Shown: piece after piece, positions 1 through 8,487 of the stretch
How positions within the stretch are numbered: position 1 is the first letter of the stretch
Layout of the letters: each line of letters begins with the position of its first letter
Source of the DNA: Emiliania huxleyi CCMP1516
Taxonomy: Eukaryota > Haptophyta > Isochrysidales > Noelaerhabdaceae
Assembly: GCF_000372725.1 (NCBI RefSeq)
Contig: NW_005200600.1
Location: forward strand, 556,877 to 620,876
Reading direction: 5' to 3'
Length of the DNA: 64,000 nucleotides
Made by a program: the position numbers and the translations under genes
The notes under the pieces: model-generated
Databases searched by the model: none
Seen by the model: the letters and a program-made list of their open reading frames with translations, nothing else
What the model was told of the DNA's origin: nothing

Positions 1-311
1 GCTGTGAACTACCCGTCTCCGGCCGAGCCTTCGACGCCCAAGGGCATGGGCGAGGTGTTGAACGCCTCAATCTCGATCAAGGACAACCCCTTCTTTGTCA
101 AGGCAAAGTCGTCGTCGACGGTCGCGCCCAAGCCCAACCCCAGTGGGCCTGACACGTTGCAGAAGAAGTATGCGCCGACGACGCCCAGCAAGGCGACGGC
201 GGGACCCTCCCAGGCCGCCGCGCCCTCCTGGCTGCGGTGCATTCTGCCCTGCTGCTTGGCCAAGCCTGGTGCTAGGTGGGGGATGGCGTCCCCTGCCGCT
301 TGAGCAGCCAC
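1..311 (-). CDS. Partial exon at window edge, possible membrane protein
   Basis: An open frame on the minus strand runs off the left edge. It encodes a basic start, a hydrophobic stretch containing GVVGAYFFCNVSGPLGLG (a likely membrane helix) and then an acidic part with KKGLSLIEIEAFNTSP. The plus strand is open over the same bases, so the strand is not certain; I prefer minus because it gives a normal helix and mixed composition, whereas the plus reading is Pro/Ser/Ala-rich. The start at 311 is only the first ATG. I do not recognise the family. Confidence 0.25.
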
Positions 312-669
312 ACACTGCCAGACTGGACAAGGCGGGCGTTTCCGATGGCACTGTGGAGCGGAGAGGGGTCACGGGGGAGTTACTCGTTTTGCATCGAGGG
401 TTGCTGCCGAGGCAGGTCGGCGGGGGGAGGGGGGCGGGGGGGCGTGTGGAGACCACAGGGTGCACAGCCACATTGCATAACGACCATAATTGGCAAGAGC
501 GCAGCAAGAGCGCACAATTGTCATTCTCAGTTCCAAGGTAGTAGTAGCTAGTACTTGCGGTGTCTTGCAGTGTCACTCAGTGGTGTTCGTACAAACAAAA
601 CAAAGTATTCGCGAAAGCGGCGCGAACGAGCCGGCCCGGGCCCCGCGGCCCGCGGCGGGACTGGTTGGG

Positions 670-1512
670 TAGTAGTCTAAGTTCTGAGCCTCGCGGCTTA
701 ACGGGTCTAAGTGTGGCTAGCCACGCTGGAGTGCTTACGCGGTCTAAGATCAGCGGGAGCCTCTTACACCGGCTAAGTCGGCCATGGCACGCGATATACG
801 GCGCTCGCGCCCAAATTTTCTTCGCCTGCGCGGCGGGCGATCGATCCTCCTCATGCTCAGCAATCGCCGCCTCAGCATCCTCCTCTTCCGATTCTCGTTG
901 CTGCTTCTTGAGCGCACTTCGGCGACATCTAGCCAAATAGTTCTCACAAATAGCCTCAAGCTCAAACAAACGCATGTCAGAGAAGCCTGTGTATGCTGGT
1001 CCTCTTTGAACGATCCGCGCGTGAGGTAGCATAGGGCCTTGTTGGCAGCAGCCAGCTTGTTGCGCTGCTTCGTTGCGATGAGCTGTCTGATTGGGATCGC
1101 AGAAGTGCATGCCAAGCACCGCCACGATCTTGAAGCAGAACACATCGCAACCGCATCGTCCGCACTGCCATCGGCATGCCGCGCCCGCCGCTTCGCCGCA
1201 GCCGCCTTAAGGCACGCATAGCGGCAGCACATGGTACGGTGCGCGTACTTGAGCAGGCGTTGCGCGCCGCAAGTAGCGCACTGGCCCTGGGAGACGGCGA
1301 TATGGCGGCGTCGTGCGCGGCATACGCTGGTCGGGACCGCGTCCAGGTATTTTTCGGGTAAACCTGGACTTTTGCAGGTATACCCGGGTTTTACCCGGAG
1401 TTGGCCTCGTGTCGTCTAAGTTCATGGCCCCCGGCCTTCCAGCGTCTAAGTCTGAGCCCGGCTCCGTGCGGGGGCTAAGTTGAGCGCTCGCTCGCTGCAG
1501 AGGCTAAGTGTA
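670..1512. mobile_element. Segment bounded by two arrays of a TCTAAGT / GCTAAGT motif
   Basis: The motif TCTAAG(T/A) or GCTAAGT occurs at 676, 706, 743 and 772 and again at 1415, 1445, 1474 and 1503, at about 30-bp steps and in the same orientation. Between the arrays the minus strand has two overlapping open frames (about 750-1232 and 577-1143) with several Cys and a Lys/Glu-rich stretch, as would be left by a decayed coding segment with a frameshift. No protein family is recognised. The rest of 312-1570 shows no supportable gene. Confidence 0.3.
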
Positions 1513-1576
1513 GAGCGACCCTCTAGCCCTACTACCCAACCATTGCGGCGGGGGGGCAAGTCTCCCCCAAGCATCG

Positions 1577-2974
1577 TCACAACAGCCTCAGCTTGGCGAG
1601 GCCCCGCTTGGGCATTCGACTGTAGACGCGAGTGAGACTGGTGATCTGCTCGGGCACAACCTCCAGCGCGAGGCGCCGCCATACGCCACTCCCCTCCCCC
1701 ACGTCCCCACCACACGCGCGCGCCAGCACCTCGCCCTCGGCACGGGTGAGCTTCGCCGTCCTGCTTGTGAGGGGCTGCCGGTCCGAGCGAGGCTCCAGCT
1801 GGCGGCAGTGGAAGCAGGGCACCTGCTGCTCGGCGGGCGGCCGTTCGAACTCGCTCGCCGGGACGCCGAATGCCGCCGCGCGCGCGACGCGCTCCGCGCC
1901 GCACATCCTCCGCGTGATCTGCGTGGAGCGTACCACCCAAAAAAGGGTGTGTGCGCGGCGGTACTGGAACTGCTCGGGCGGGCCCAGGGCCAAGGACGGC
2001 ATGGCCAGCATGGTGAAGCACATCATGTCGGGGCAATAGTGCGACGGCCAGATGAAGTTGGCGTTCCACGCCAGGTAGAGCCGGAGCCACTCTGGCGAGA
2101 GGTCCTGCTGGCCGCCGGCGCGAAAGGCGCCGAGCGGCGCGAGCAGAAGGGCCATCCCCGCACGCGCATTGTCGGGCCAGAAGGCGAAGGAGAGGTTGGA
2201 GAGGACCGCCTCGCAGATGTTGAGCCGCATGATTGCGTTGAGGACGTCGCTCAGCGAGCGCAGCGCCACGCCCGTCGCCTCGCCGGCCCGGTCCAGCCGC
2301 CGCAGCTCCTCGAATGCGTTGATGGAGGCGAGGACGGACTCGCCTTTTAGGGCGAGGAAGAAGCCCATCAGCGCGTCGCGCACCGAGAAAGGGCGCGACC
2401 GCTCGCCCGTCGAGCCCTCCAGGTACAGCGACTCATACCAGTGTGCAAGTGCGCGGTGCGAGCCATCGCCGAGCGCAAGAAGGGTCTCAAACAGGTAGAT
2501 GCTGGCGACGAAACGCCTGCAGAGAGCGGGAAACGCGAGGCTATGCTCGTCGCGGACCGCCGTGCCAAAGTACACGCTCTCGTGAAAGGCGTCGTTGCCG
2601 ACCGTCTGCTCGGCCATGAAGAGGAATGCAGGGTGCACCGCGAGCACCTCCGGCAGCGTGTCCAGCACCAGCTCCGTCACATCGACCGGGTCCTCGGCCA
2701 AGACCTCGGCTGGCAGAAACGCGCCCGGAGGCTCGGCAGGAACGTCCTCGGAACGCGGCTGCAGGTGCATGTCGGCGCGGGCCCTCGCAAGATCCGCGCT
2801 CGAAAGGACGACGCGGCCAGTGACGGCGTCGACCAGCTCGCTCGCAGCGAGGAGGCGCTGGTACACAGATTGGACGTGCTCCGGATCGGCGACGCGAGGA
2901 AGCGGGGCCGAGGCGAGCAGAGCCGCGACGGGCGTCACCAGAGGCAGCCAGCGCGGTGGTCGGAATCCTTTCAT
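1577..2974 (-). CDS. Conserved-looking single-exon protein, signal-anchored, unknown function (465 aa)
   Basis: The open frame extends far upstream, but the ATG at 2974 is the sensible start: it opens with a basic residue cluster followed by a hydrophobic segment (VTPVAALLASAPL) typical of a signal peptide or signal anchor, while the upstream extension is Arg/Ser-rich, antisense to the JmjC gene. The body is rich in Leu and aromatic residues and looks helical (for example FVASIYLFETLLALGDG), and carries a short C-terminal CFHCRQLEPRSD motif. No intron is needed. Only 172 bp separate its start from the start of the divergent JmjC gene at 3147, so the two probably share a promoter. I do not recognise a family and assign no function. 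Confidence 0.6.
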   Translation of the reverse strand: MKGFRPPRWLPLVTPVAALLASAPLPRVADPEHVQSVYQRLLAASELVDAVTGRVVLSSADLARARADMHLQPRSEDVPAEPPGAFLPAEVLAEDPVDVTELVLDTLPEVLAVHPAFLFMAEQTVGNDAFHESVYFGTAVRDEHSLAFPALCRRFVASIYLFETLLALGDGSHRALAHWYESLYLEGSTGERSRPFSVRDALMGFFLALKGESVLASINAFEELRRLDRAGEATGVALRSLSDVLNAIMRLNICEAVLSNLSFAFWPDNARAGMALLLAPLGAFRAGGQQDLSPEWLRLYLAWNANFIWPSHYCPDMMCFTMLAMPSLALGPPEQFQYRRAHTLFWVVRSTQITRRMCGAERVARAAAFGVPASEFERPPAEQQVPCFHCRQLEPRSDRQPLTSRTAKLTRAEGEVLARACGGDVGEGSGVWRRLALEVVPEQITSLTRVYSRMPKRGLAKLRLL

Positions 2975-3146
2975 AGACCGGCTCGTGCAGCGTCGGCGGA
3001 ACCAGGAATGAAAAAAAAAACGAGCCCTGATGCTGGACCTGCCCCGGGCACGGCGCTGGCAAGAGCTGCAGCCACGCCCTGCCCTGCTGACAGCTACGAC
3101 AGCTACGTCGAAAGCAGCTACGTCGAAAGCACCGTACCGCGGGTAC
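2975..3146. promoter_or_regulatory. Putative shared bidirectional promoter
   Basis: This 172-bp gap separates the starts of two divergent genes. It contains a tandem copy of AGCTACGTCGAAAGC at about 3102-3130. No TATA box is evident. The regulatory role is inferred from position only. Confidence 0.3.
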
Positions 3147-5050
3147 ATGTCGGCTACCTTCCTCGCGGCCGCATCGCGCCGGCAGCAGGACGCCGCGTCC
3201 CAGGCAGGGCCAGGACCCAGCCTGCCTGCCGGCTTCCTTCCGCTACCGGTGGTCGACGGCGCGACGCTGACGTACGAGCGCTTTCTGCGCGAGTACGCGC
3301 TGCCGCGGCAGCCCTGCCTCATCACCAACCTCGGGCCAAGCTGGCGCGCGCGGGAGTGGAACGCCGAGTACCTGCTAGCGCACGAGGGCGTGGACCAAAC
3401 ACACCGGGTGCACATGGCGGACGGGCCGCCGCAGGAGGCAAAGGAGAGGCAGCGCTGTATCCGAGCGACTGCGAGTCGACTGCTCGCGGCTGAACCCAGC
3501 CTCCTCTGCGTGTCTAGGCGGACGACGGTCGGCAAGGCGCTCGAGGCGGTGAGGCGTGCCGGCGGGCGGCCAGTCTACCTCTCCGCGTGGGACTACGTGC
3601 GTGAAAACAGTGGCGCGCTCAAGCTGAGGTTGGGACCATGGACGTGTCCAGGACACGCCCGATGTATGTGTGAAAACAGGCGCGCTGCAGGCCGATTTCG
3701 ACGTGCCTCGCTACTTCGAGCGTGCTCCGGCCTGGCTGCGCGAGAGCGTCGCCCTGGATGCAGAGTCGCTAGAGCGGAATTCAACTGCCTCACGATCTGA
3801 GGTCCTACCTACTAGGAACGTGGTGCTTGGCAACGCTGCCACCGACATGAAGTGGCTCTACATCGGCGCGGCCAGCTCTATCCGACACCCCTCACCTGAC
3901 TCTGTAGCGGCTTCCTGTAGCGGCTTCCTCCACTGACTAGGCACGGCCGGCTCTGGCTCTGAAACACACGTCGACACGAACCTCACCTCGGCCTGGCTGT
4001 GGGTGGCCGCGGGAGAGAAGGAGTGGGTCTGCGCGCACGGCGGCGACCACGAACTGCTCACGAGCGGCAGCGGGAGCCGCGCGTTCGGGTACAAGGACGA
4101 CGACGACGACGGCGGTGCGCCGATTCCACCTCTTCCATCGAGCCGCAGTCTTCGCTCTCTCCCTCGCGTGTTCCCTCTCCCTCCCCCTCTCCCTCACCCT
4201 CGCCCCCGCCCCCACCCCTACCGAGGCGCGCCGCTCCCCGACCTCTTCGCACGCGACCTCTTCGAGGCGTGGCCTCACGCCCGCTCTGCGCGGCTCTACC
4301 GCGGCGTGCAGCGCGCCGGTGACGCGCGCCACAGCCCGGTGCCGGCGCGTGGCGCATCCGTCCATCCTTCTCGGAGCCTGTCCCGCAGGGGACGTGTGCT
4401 ACAACCCGAGCCGGTGCGTGCACGCCGTGCGCAACTTGGGTGGCCCGGCCGGCGTGGTCACTTCGCTCACGCACAACTTTGTGGACGCGAGCAACTTGGC
4501 GGACGTGGCCGCCGACGCGACGCGTTCGATCAACGAGGAGCTGCTGCCCATGGCACGCCGCCTCAGGCGCGTGTCGAGACGCCGGCAGCGTCGCTGGAGC
4601 TTCCCGGGCCCGTGTAGGCGCGCAGCCTCAAGCCGCGCAGTTTCCTCAAGTCGCTGGCAAAGTCGTTGCGCATCGAGCGGGAGGCGCTGGTCGCAGCGCT
4701 CGTCGAGCTGCCGCAACTGCTGAGCGACGAGCGGCTCGAGGAGGTGGTCGCGTGCGCCGCGGCGGGCGCCGAGCCGGACAGCCGCGCCGCGGACGGCGCG
4801 AGCGCGCCCGCCGCGGCGGCGCTGGGTGGCACCTTCCGTGACGCTCTCGGGGTCTTCATTAGGTGGTGCGGCCGCTGGCCCCGACGGTGTGGCGAGGCTG
4901 CTGCGCGCGGAGCTGCACGGCCGGATGGCGGCGGTGCGACCCGCGTTTGAGCGCGCGGCGCGCGGGCTGAGGGAGGCGTTGCAGCTCGACGCCGATGGCG
5001 ACACGCCGACAGTGCATGCATCGAGCACGGAGCAGCCAGCCTGCACTTGA
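3147..5050 (+). CDS. JmjC-domain Fe(II)/2-oxoglutarate oxygenase, JMJD4-like (445 aa, 9 exons)
   Basis: Frame-consistent exons are 3147-3424, 3518-3612, 3680-3767, 3816-3865, 3941-4114, 4226-4318, 4389-4552, 4618-4825 and 4863-5050. The N-terminal part (FLREYALPRQPCLITNLGP) matches the entry strand of JMJD4/JMJD6-type cupins. KWLYIG followed by SGSETHVD gives the metal ligands H180 and D182, and GDVCYNPSRCVHAVRN gives the distal ligand H271, so the iron site is complete. The C-terminal 130 residues are helical. JMJD4 hydroxylates the release factor eRF1; whether this protein shares that substrate is inference. Five of the eight introns appear to start with GC. The first and third introns are the least certain. 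Upstream it diverges from the gene at 1577-2974. Confidence 0.8.
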
Positions 5051-5277
5051 AGGACTCTACGACTTGTGGAGCGTGGCATGTGTGAATGCTGGCCTGATGC
5101 TGGCGAGTACCATAATCGTGGCTGGCCGGGGGAAAAAATGGTCTTAAATGTTTATTAATATGTCTCTGGCTCTATTGCAACCTATGCAGTCGCTCAACGC
5201 AATGCGACGTAGCGTCCCACGCCTCTCATCGACCTGGTAGAGCCGTACAAGCGGCGGCTGCATCTGGCTGCTAGCTC

Positions 5278-5345
5278 ATGCACATGCACATGGGACGGAC
5301 ATGCGCATGTGCATGTGCATGTGCATGTGCATGTGCATGTGCATG
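5278..5345. repeat. GCATGT hexanucleotide repeat
   Basis: A run of GCATGT/GCACAT units lies in the 3' gap between two convergent genes. The rest of 5051-5402 shows only AT-richer 3'-end sequence (TTTATTAATATG near 5150). Confidence 0.85.
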
Positions 5346-5402
5346 CAGCGCCGGACCGACCCCACCGCGGCCACCACCGACGAGCACCACACCACCACTC
5401 GG

Positions 5403-6377
5403 TCACCCGGCACCAACGCAATGGTTTCTCAGCGCCACGAGCACGTACGCGAGGATGTAAGCGGGCAGGAAGGCGAGCAGCAGCGGCGCCAGCACCAAGA
5501 TTGCGATCCGGAGCGAGCGTCTCACGCGGCGCTCCTCGGCGGCGGCGGCGTCAGAGATGAAGCTGGCGCGCGCGGCGACGGCGGCGGCCGCCCTCTCGAG
5601 CTCGGCCAGCGTGACGGCGCACATTCGGGGCGGCTGCAGCGTCTGCTCCAGTGCTCGGAGCGAGGGCCACGCCACAACGCTCGCCCGCGCGGTGGCGAGG
5701 ACCAGCGGCCTCTGATCGTCTCCGCTCAGCGTGGTGAAGGCGAAGCTCGCCTCCGCATCAACGCGCGGGTTTGCTCGGCCGAGGTCGATGCGGAGGGTGC
5801 ACGACTCGGCGACCACGCCAATGGAGAGGTCAAAGTCCGCAAACGCGTGCAGCTCGGCCGTCGCACCTCCGAGCAGCGACTGGTCGGCGATAGAGAGGAC
5901 GGGCGCGAGCTGCTCCGCCCGGCTCGACGAGGCGAGCTGACGCACCGCCGCAGCGGCGGCTGCAGCTCGGAGCGTCTCGCCGTGCGGCTGCACAAGCTCG
6001 TACTGCAGCCTCGCCAAATCGGCATCGAGCTGAGGAGGCACCGATCCGGTGTGTACGCAGGGCAGCGCCGAAGCGGCCTGATAGAACGCGGCTGCCTGGT
6101 CGGATAGGCGCGCGTTCATCGCTGCCACCCGCTCGACTGCGTCAGGGCTGGAGAGGCTGTCAAGCCAGGTCTGCAGCGCAATCACCGTCCTTCGCCGCCG
6201 CGCAGCAAATGCGATTGCGTGCGCCGCCGATGCGACGGTCGGCACAGCCCACCTCTTGACTGTCGCCTCGTGGCGTTCCACCGCGGGTGCGAGCGGCTGG
6301 TCGAGCCGGTTGTCCATGGGTCCTGCCGCCCTGGCTGCCGCGCGCCAGGAGGCGGCGAGCGCGGCAAGGCCAGCCAA
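5403..6377 (-). CDS. Unknown protein with C-terminal membrane anchor (up to 324 aa)
   Basis: A single open frame ends in a stop at 5403. Two start codons are possible, at 6377 and at 6317 (MDNRLDQP); the second avoids an Ala-rich leader. The chain is Ala-rich and mostly helical, with a middle section of beta character (ADFDLSIGVVAESCTLRIDLG). Near the C-terminus a strongly hydrophobic segment (RIAILVLAPLLLAFLPAYI) is followed by about 15 residues, as in a tail-anchored protein. I recognise no domain. It is convergent with the JmjC gene. Confidence 0.5.
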   Translation of the reverse strand: MAGLAALAASWRAAARAAGPMDNRLDQPLAPAVERHEATVKRWAVPTVASAAHAIAFAARRRRTVIALQTWLDSLSSPDAVERVAAMNARLSDQAAAFYQAASALPCVHTGSVPPQLDADLARLQYELVQPHGETLRAAAAAAAVRQLASSSRAEQLAPVLSIADQSLLGGATAELHAFADFDLSIGVVAESCTLRIDLGRANPRVDAEASFAFTTLSGDDQRPLVLATARASVVAWPSLRALEQTLQPPRMCAVTLAELERAAAAVAARASFISDAAAAEERRVRRSLRIAILVLAPLLLAFLPAYILAYVLVALRNHCVGAG

Positions 6378-6385
6378 AAGAAATC

Positions 6386-6871
6386 GCGCGCTTTAGAGTG
6401 AAAGTTCCTGCCCAAGACTACGAGGAGGACGAACCAGTGGAAATCCAGTTGTCAGATGTCACGATGCATCCGAAGGGGAACCCAGCGCCGGCATCATCCG
6501 TAGAGGCACGAGTGTTCGAAGAGAGAGTGGACCTGAGCAACAACATGACCTGTAGGCAAATGATCGGTGTGGGAGTCAGAAATGTTGTCCTTGCGCGAGG
6601 GGAGCTCGATAGACTCGAGGGGCCAGGATACGCCGCGAGGAGGACGGAGTTGCGCCGACAGGCGAAAGAAGCCGCGAGAACAAGGGACCGGCAGGTGGCG
6701 GCGTCGCAGGACGAGGCAGAAGAGAACAACGCGTCAGAGGAGGAAGTGACAAGGGAGAGAACGACGAGGGTGGGACGACCGCGAGGTGGCATGAAGGTTG
6801 CAGCGAGAATAGGCGAGAGACTGCGAAGAGAGATAGGAAGAGGCAGACTCCCTAGGGTGGGCGACGGATAG
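6386..6871 (+). pseudogene. Fragment of a mobile-element ORF
   Basis: This open stretch has no clear start and encodes a charged chain containing RQMIGVGVRNVVLARGELD, then a Lys/Glu/Arg-rich tail and a stop at 6869-6871. A second copy, about 50 residues long and read on the minus strand, lies at about 34985-35145 beside the phytol kinase gene. Two diverged copies in unrelated places indicate a dispersed element. The element type is not recognised. Confidence 0.55.
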
Positions 6872-6967
6872 CGCACCACACACCTCTCCTTAAAATCCCT
6901 GTGTGGTGGCGGCGTGCCGTCCTCCCATCCCTCCCTTGGGTTGTCTGTTTTCTTTCTTTCTTTCTTT
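6867..6967 (+). repeat. Dispersed repeat with CTTTC tail (copy 1)
   Basis: Sequence around CCCTGTGTGGTGGCGGCG and CCCATCCCTCCCTTGGG, ending in TTTCTTTCTTTC, recurs at about 38499-38567 and 38683-38730 (same strand) and at about 31302-31395 (opposite strand). The following 6970-7444 is otherwise empty of genes except a second short shared repeat at about 7080-7180 (see 62826). Confidence 0.8.
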
Positions 6968-7444
6968 TGCCCAAGCCGGAATTTTTATATAGCAGCTGCT
7001 CTCTCTCTACCCGGGCTGACTTTCTCGCCCGAGGCTCGCCGTGGCCCCACTGACCCCACACGGCAGCCTCTGCTCGCGTTTTCGCCAGGACCTTCGTCCG
7101 GGCCCATGGCCGGCACGCCATCGTCGATTCCGGTTTCCGCGCGCTCGGCTCCACCGGACGGCTTCTTGTGGCTCTCGTCGAGAGCGTTTTGGCGGCCCGG
7201 CGGGCCGGCGGGTGGGAGACTCTGTGTCGTCTGATGTGTCACTGTGTACGTCACATCGGTTTTGATAACAAGCACGGTCGATCCATCAAAGCGGCAAGCA
7301 AGGCCGGCCAAAAGAAATCGGTCGGCCCAGCGGTGCGTGAAAGTTCGCGGCAGCGACCGCTTGGGGGACGCTCCAATCTCCCATTTGACCCCTGCCGCCG
7401 CCAGCTGCGATCTTCAATCTCCAATCGTGTTGAGTTGCTGACAT

Positions 7445-8206
7445 ATGCTGCTGCTCTACCCCGCGATCCCCAGCTTTTCGCGCGCAAGTACCGTCCGACT
7501 CTCGACAGCCGGCGACCCTTTTGAGCTGGTAGGGGTGACTCCCGACGCGAGTGCCGCCGAGATCCGAGCGGCCTACCGCCGGCGCTCCAAATCGCTGCAT
7601 CCTGATGCTGGGGGCGACCCGACGGCCTTCGCGGCCCTTGTCGAAGCGTACGCGATGCTGCAGGACGACGATCAGCGCGCGGCTGCGGCCGCTCAGCGGA
7701 GGGACAGCCTCGACTTTGCGTCGAGCAGAGGCCGCGTCTATGGCGCGAGTGACTCGCTGCGGCAGTCAGCGGCGGAGGTGCAGGACGGGGCGCGGGAGAG
7801 GTACTCTCGGGCAGTCTCCAGGTCGGACGCCGCTGAGGCTGGCCGCTCCGCACTGGCCGCCCGCCGAGCGCGTATGGCGAAGCAGGCCAAGGCAGCGGCG
7901 GCGAGGCGGGAGTCGGGAGGCCGAGGCGGAGGCGGAGGGAGAGGCGGAGGCCGAGGCGGAGGCGGAGGCGTCGCGAGGTCATCGACATCGCCGCAGATGC
8001 TGGCGGGGCGCCGCAGGGCGAAGGCTCAGCAGCCCGCGGGGACGGGGGGTGTCCAGCAGCTGCTGGAGAAGCGGCTGGGAAAGGGTGCCTTCCGTGCGAT
8101 TGTGATCTGCTCGGGCGTGCTCTGCTACCCGCTCATGGCGTACGGCGCGCTCGCCAAGGCGGCCGCCCGGGCCGCCGGAGCAGCTGCCGGGGTGCCGGGC
8201 GAGTAG
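7445..8206 (+). CDS. J-domain (DnaJ-like) protein with C-terminal membrane segment (253 aa)
   Basis: Residues about 23-80 form a J domain: DPFELVGVTPDASAAEIRAA, then helix II with the HPD motif at residues 52-54, then FAALVEAYAMLQDDDQR. J domains stimulate Hsp70 ATPase through HPD. A Lys/Arg/Ala-rich region follows, then Gly/Arg repeats (GRGGGGGRGGG), and near the C-terminus a hydrophobic segment (AIVICSGVLCYPLMAYG) likely to be a membrane anchor. The N-terminus (MLLLYPAIPSFSRASTVRLS) could be an organelle-targeting sequence. It is intronless. The start at 7445 is the only ATG that precedes the J domain in frame. The closest family is small membrane-anchored J proteins; the client is unknown. 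Confidence 0.75.
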   Translation: MLLLYPAIPSFSRASTVRLSTAGDPFELVGVTPDASAAEIRAAYRRRSKSLHPDAGGDPTAFAALVEAYAMLQDDDQRAAAAAQRRDSLDFASSRGRVYGASDSLRQSAAEVQDGARERYSRAVSRSDAAEAGRSALAARRARMAKQAKAAAARRESGGRGGGGGRGGGRGGGGGVARSSTSPQMLAGRRRAKAQQPAGTGGVQQLLEKRLGKGAFRAIVICSGVLCYPLMAYGALAKAAARAAGAAAGVPGE

Positions 8207-8487
8207 TATGTTACAAGGTGTGACGCCGGAGAGGGTTCCTTGCCGTTTTCGATGTTGGTTCATGAGTAAATGCGTCGGATTTTGTCATTGTGTGGACTGT
8301 GCTTTTGTGAAAGGTGAGGCTCAACGCAATCGGCCATGGATCGCGCCGCAAAATAAATACATCTGATCGAGAGCAATGGCGAAGGGGTGATGGCTGATGC
8401 TGATGGGACTGGAAATTGAACAGTTTGAAGAGGTGGGTCCCGAGAGGGCGAGAGCCGGGGGCGTGCGGACGTGATGATCGCCTGCTC

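Noticed and set aside
577..1232. A zinc-finger gene on minus
   Set aside because: Cys are present, but no regular finger spacing and the frame breaks; kept only as a possible decayed segment.
2974..3535. N-terminal extension of the 1577-2974 gene to 652 residues
   Set aside because: The extension is antisense to the JmjC first exon, Arg/Ser-rich, and lies upstream of a good signal-peptide start.
6418..6879. Open frame on minus opposite the mobile-element fragment
   Set aside because: The plus reading is the one conserved at amino-acid level in the second copy at 35 kb.
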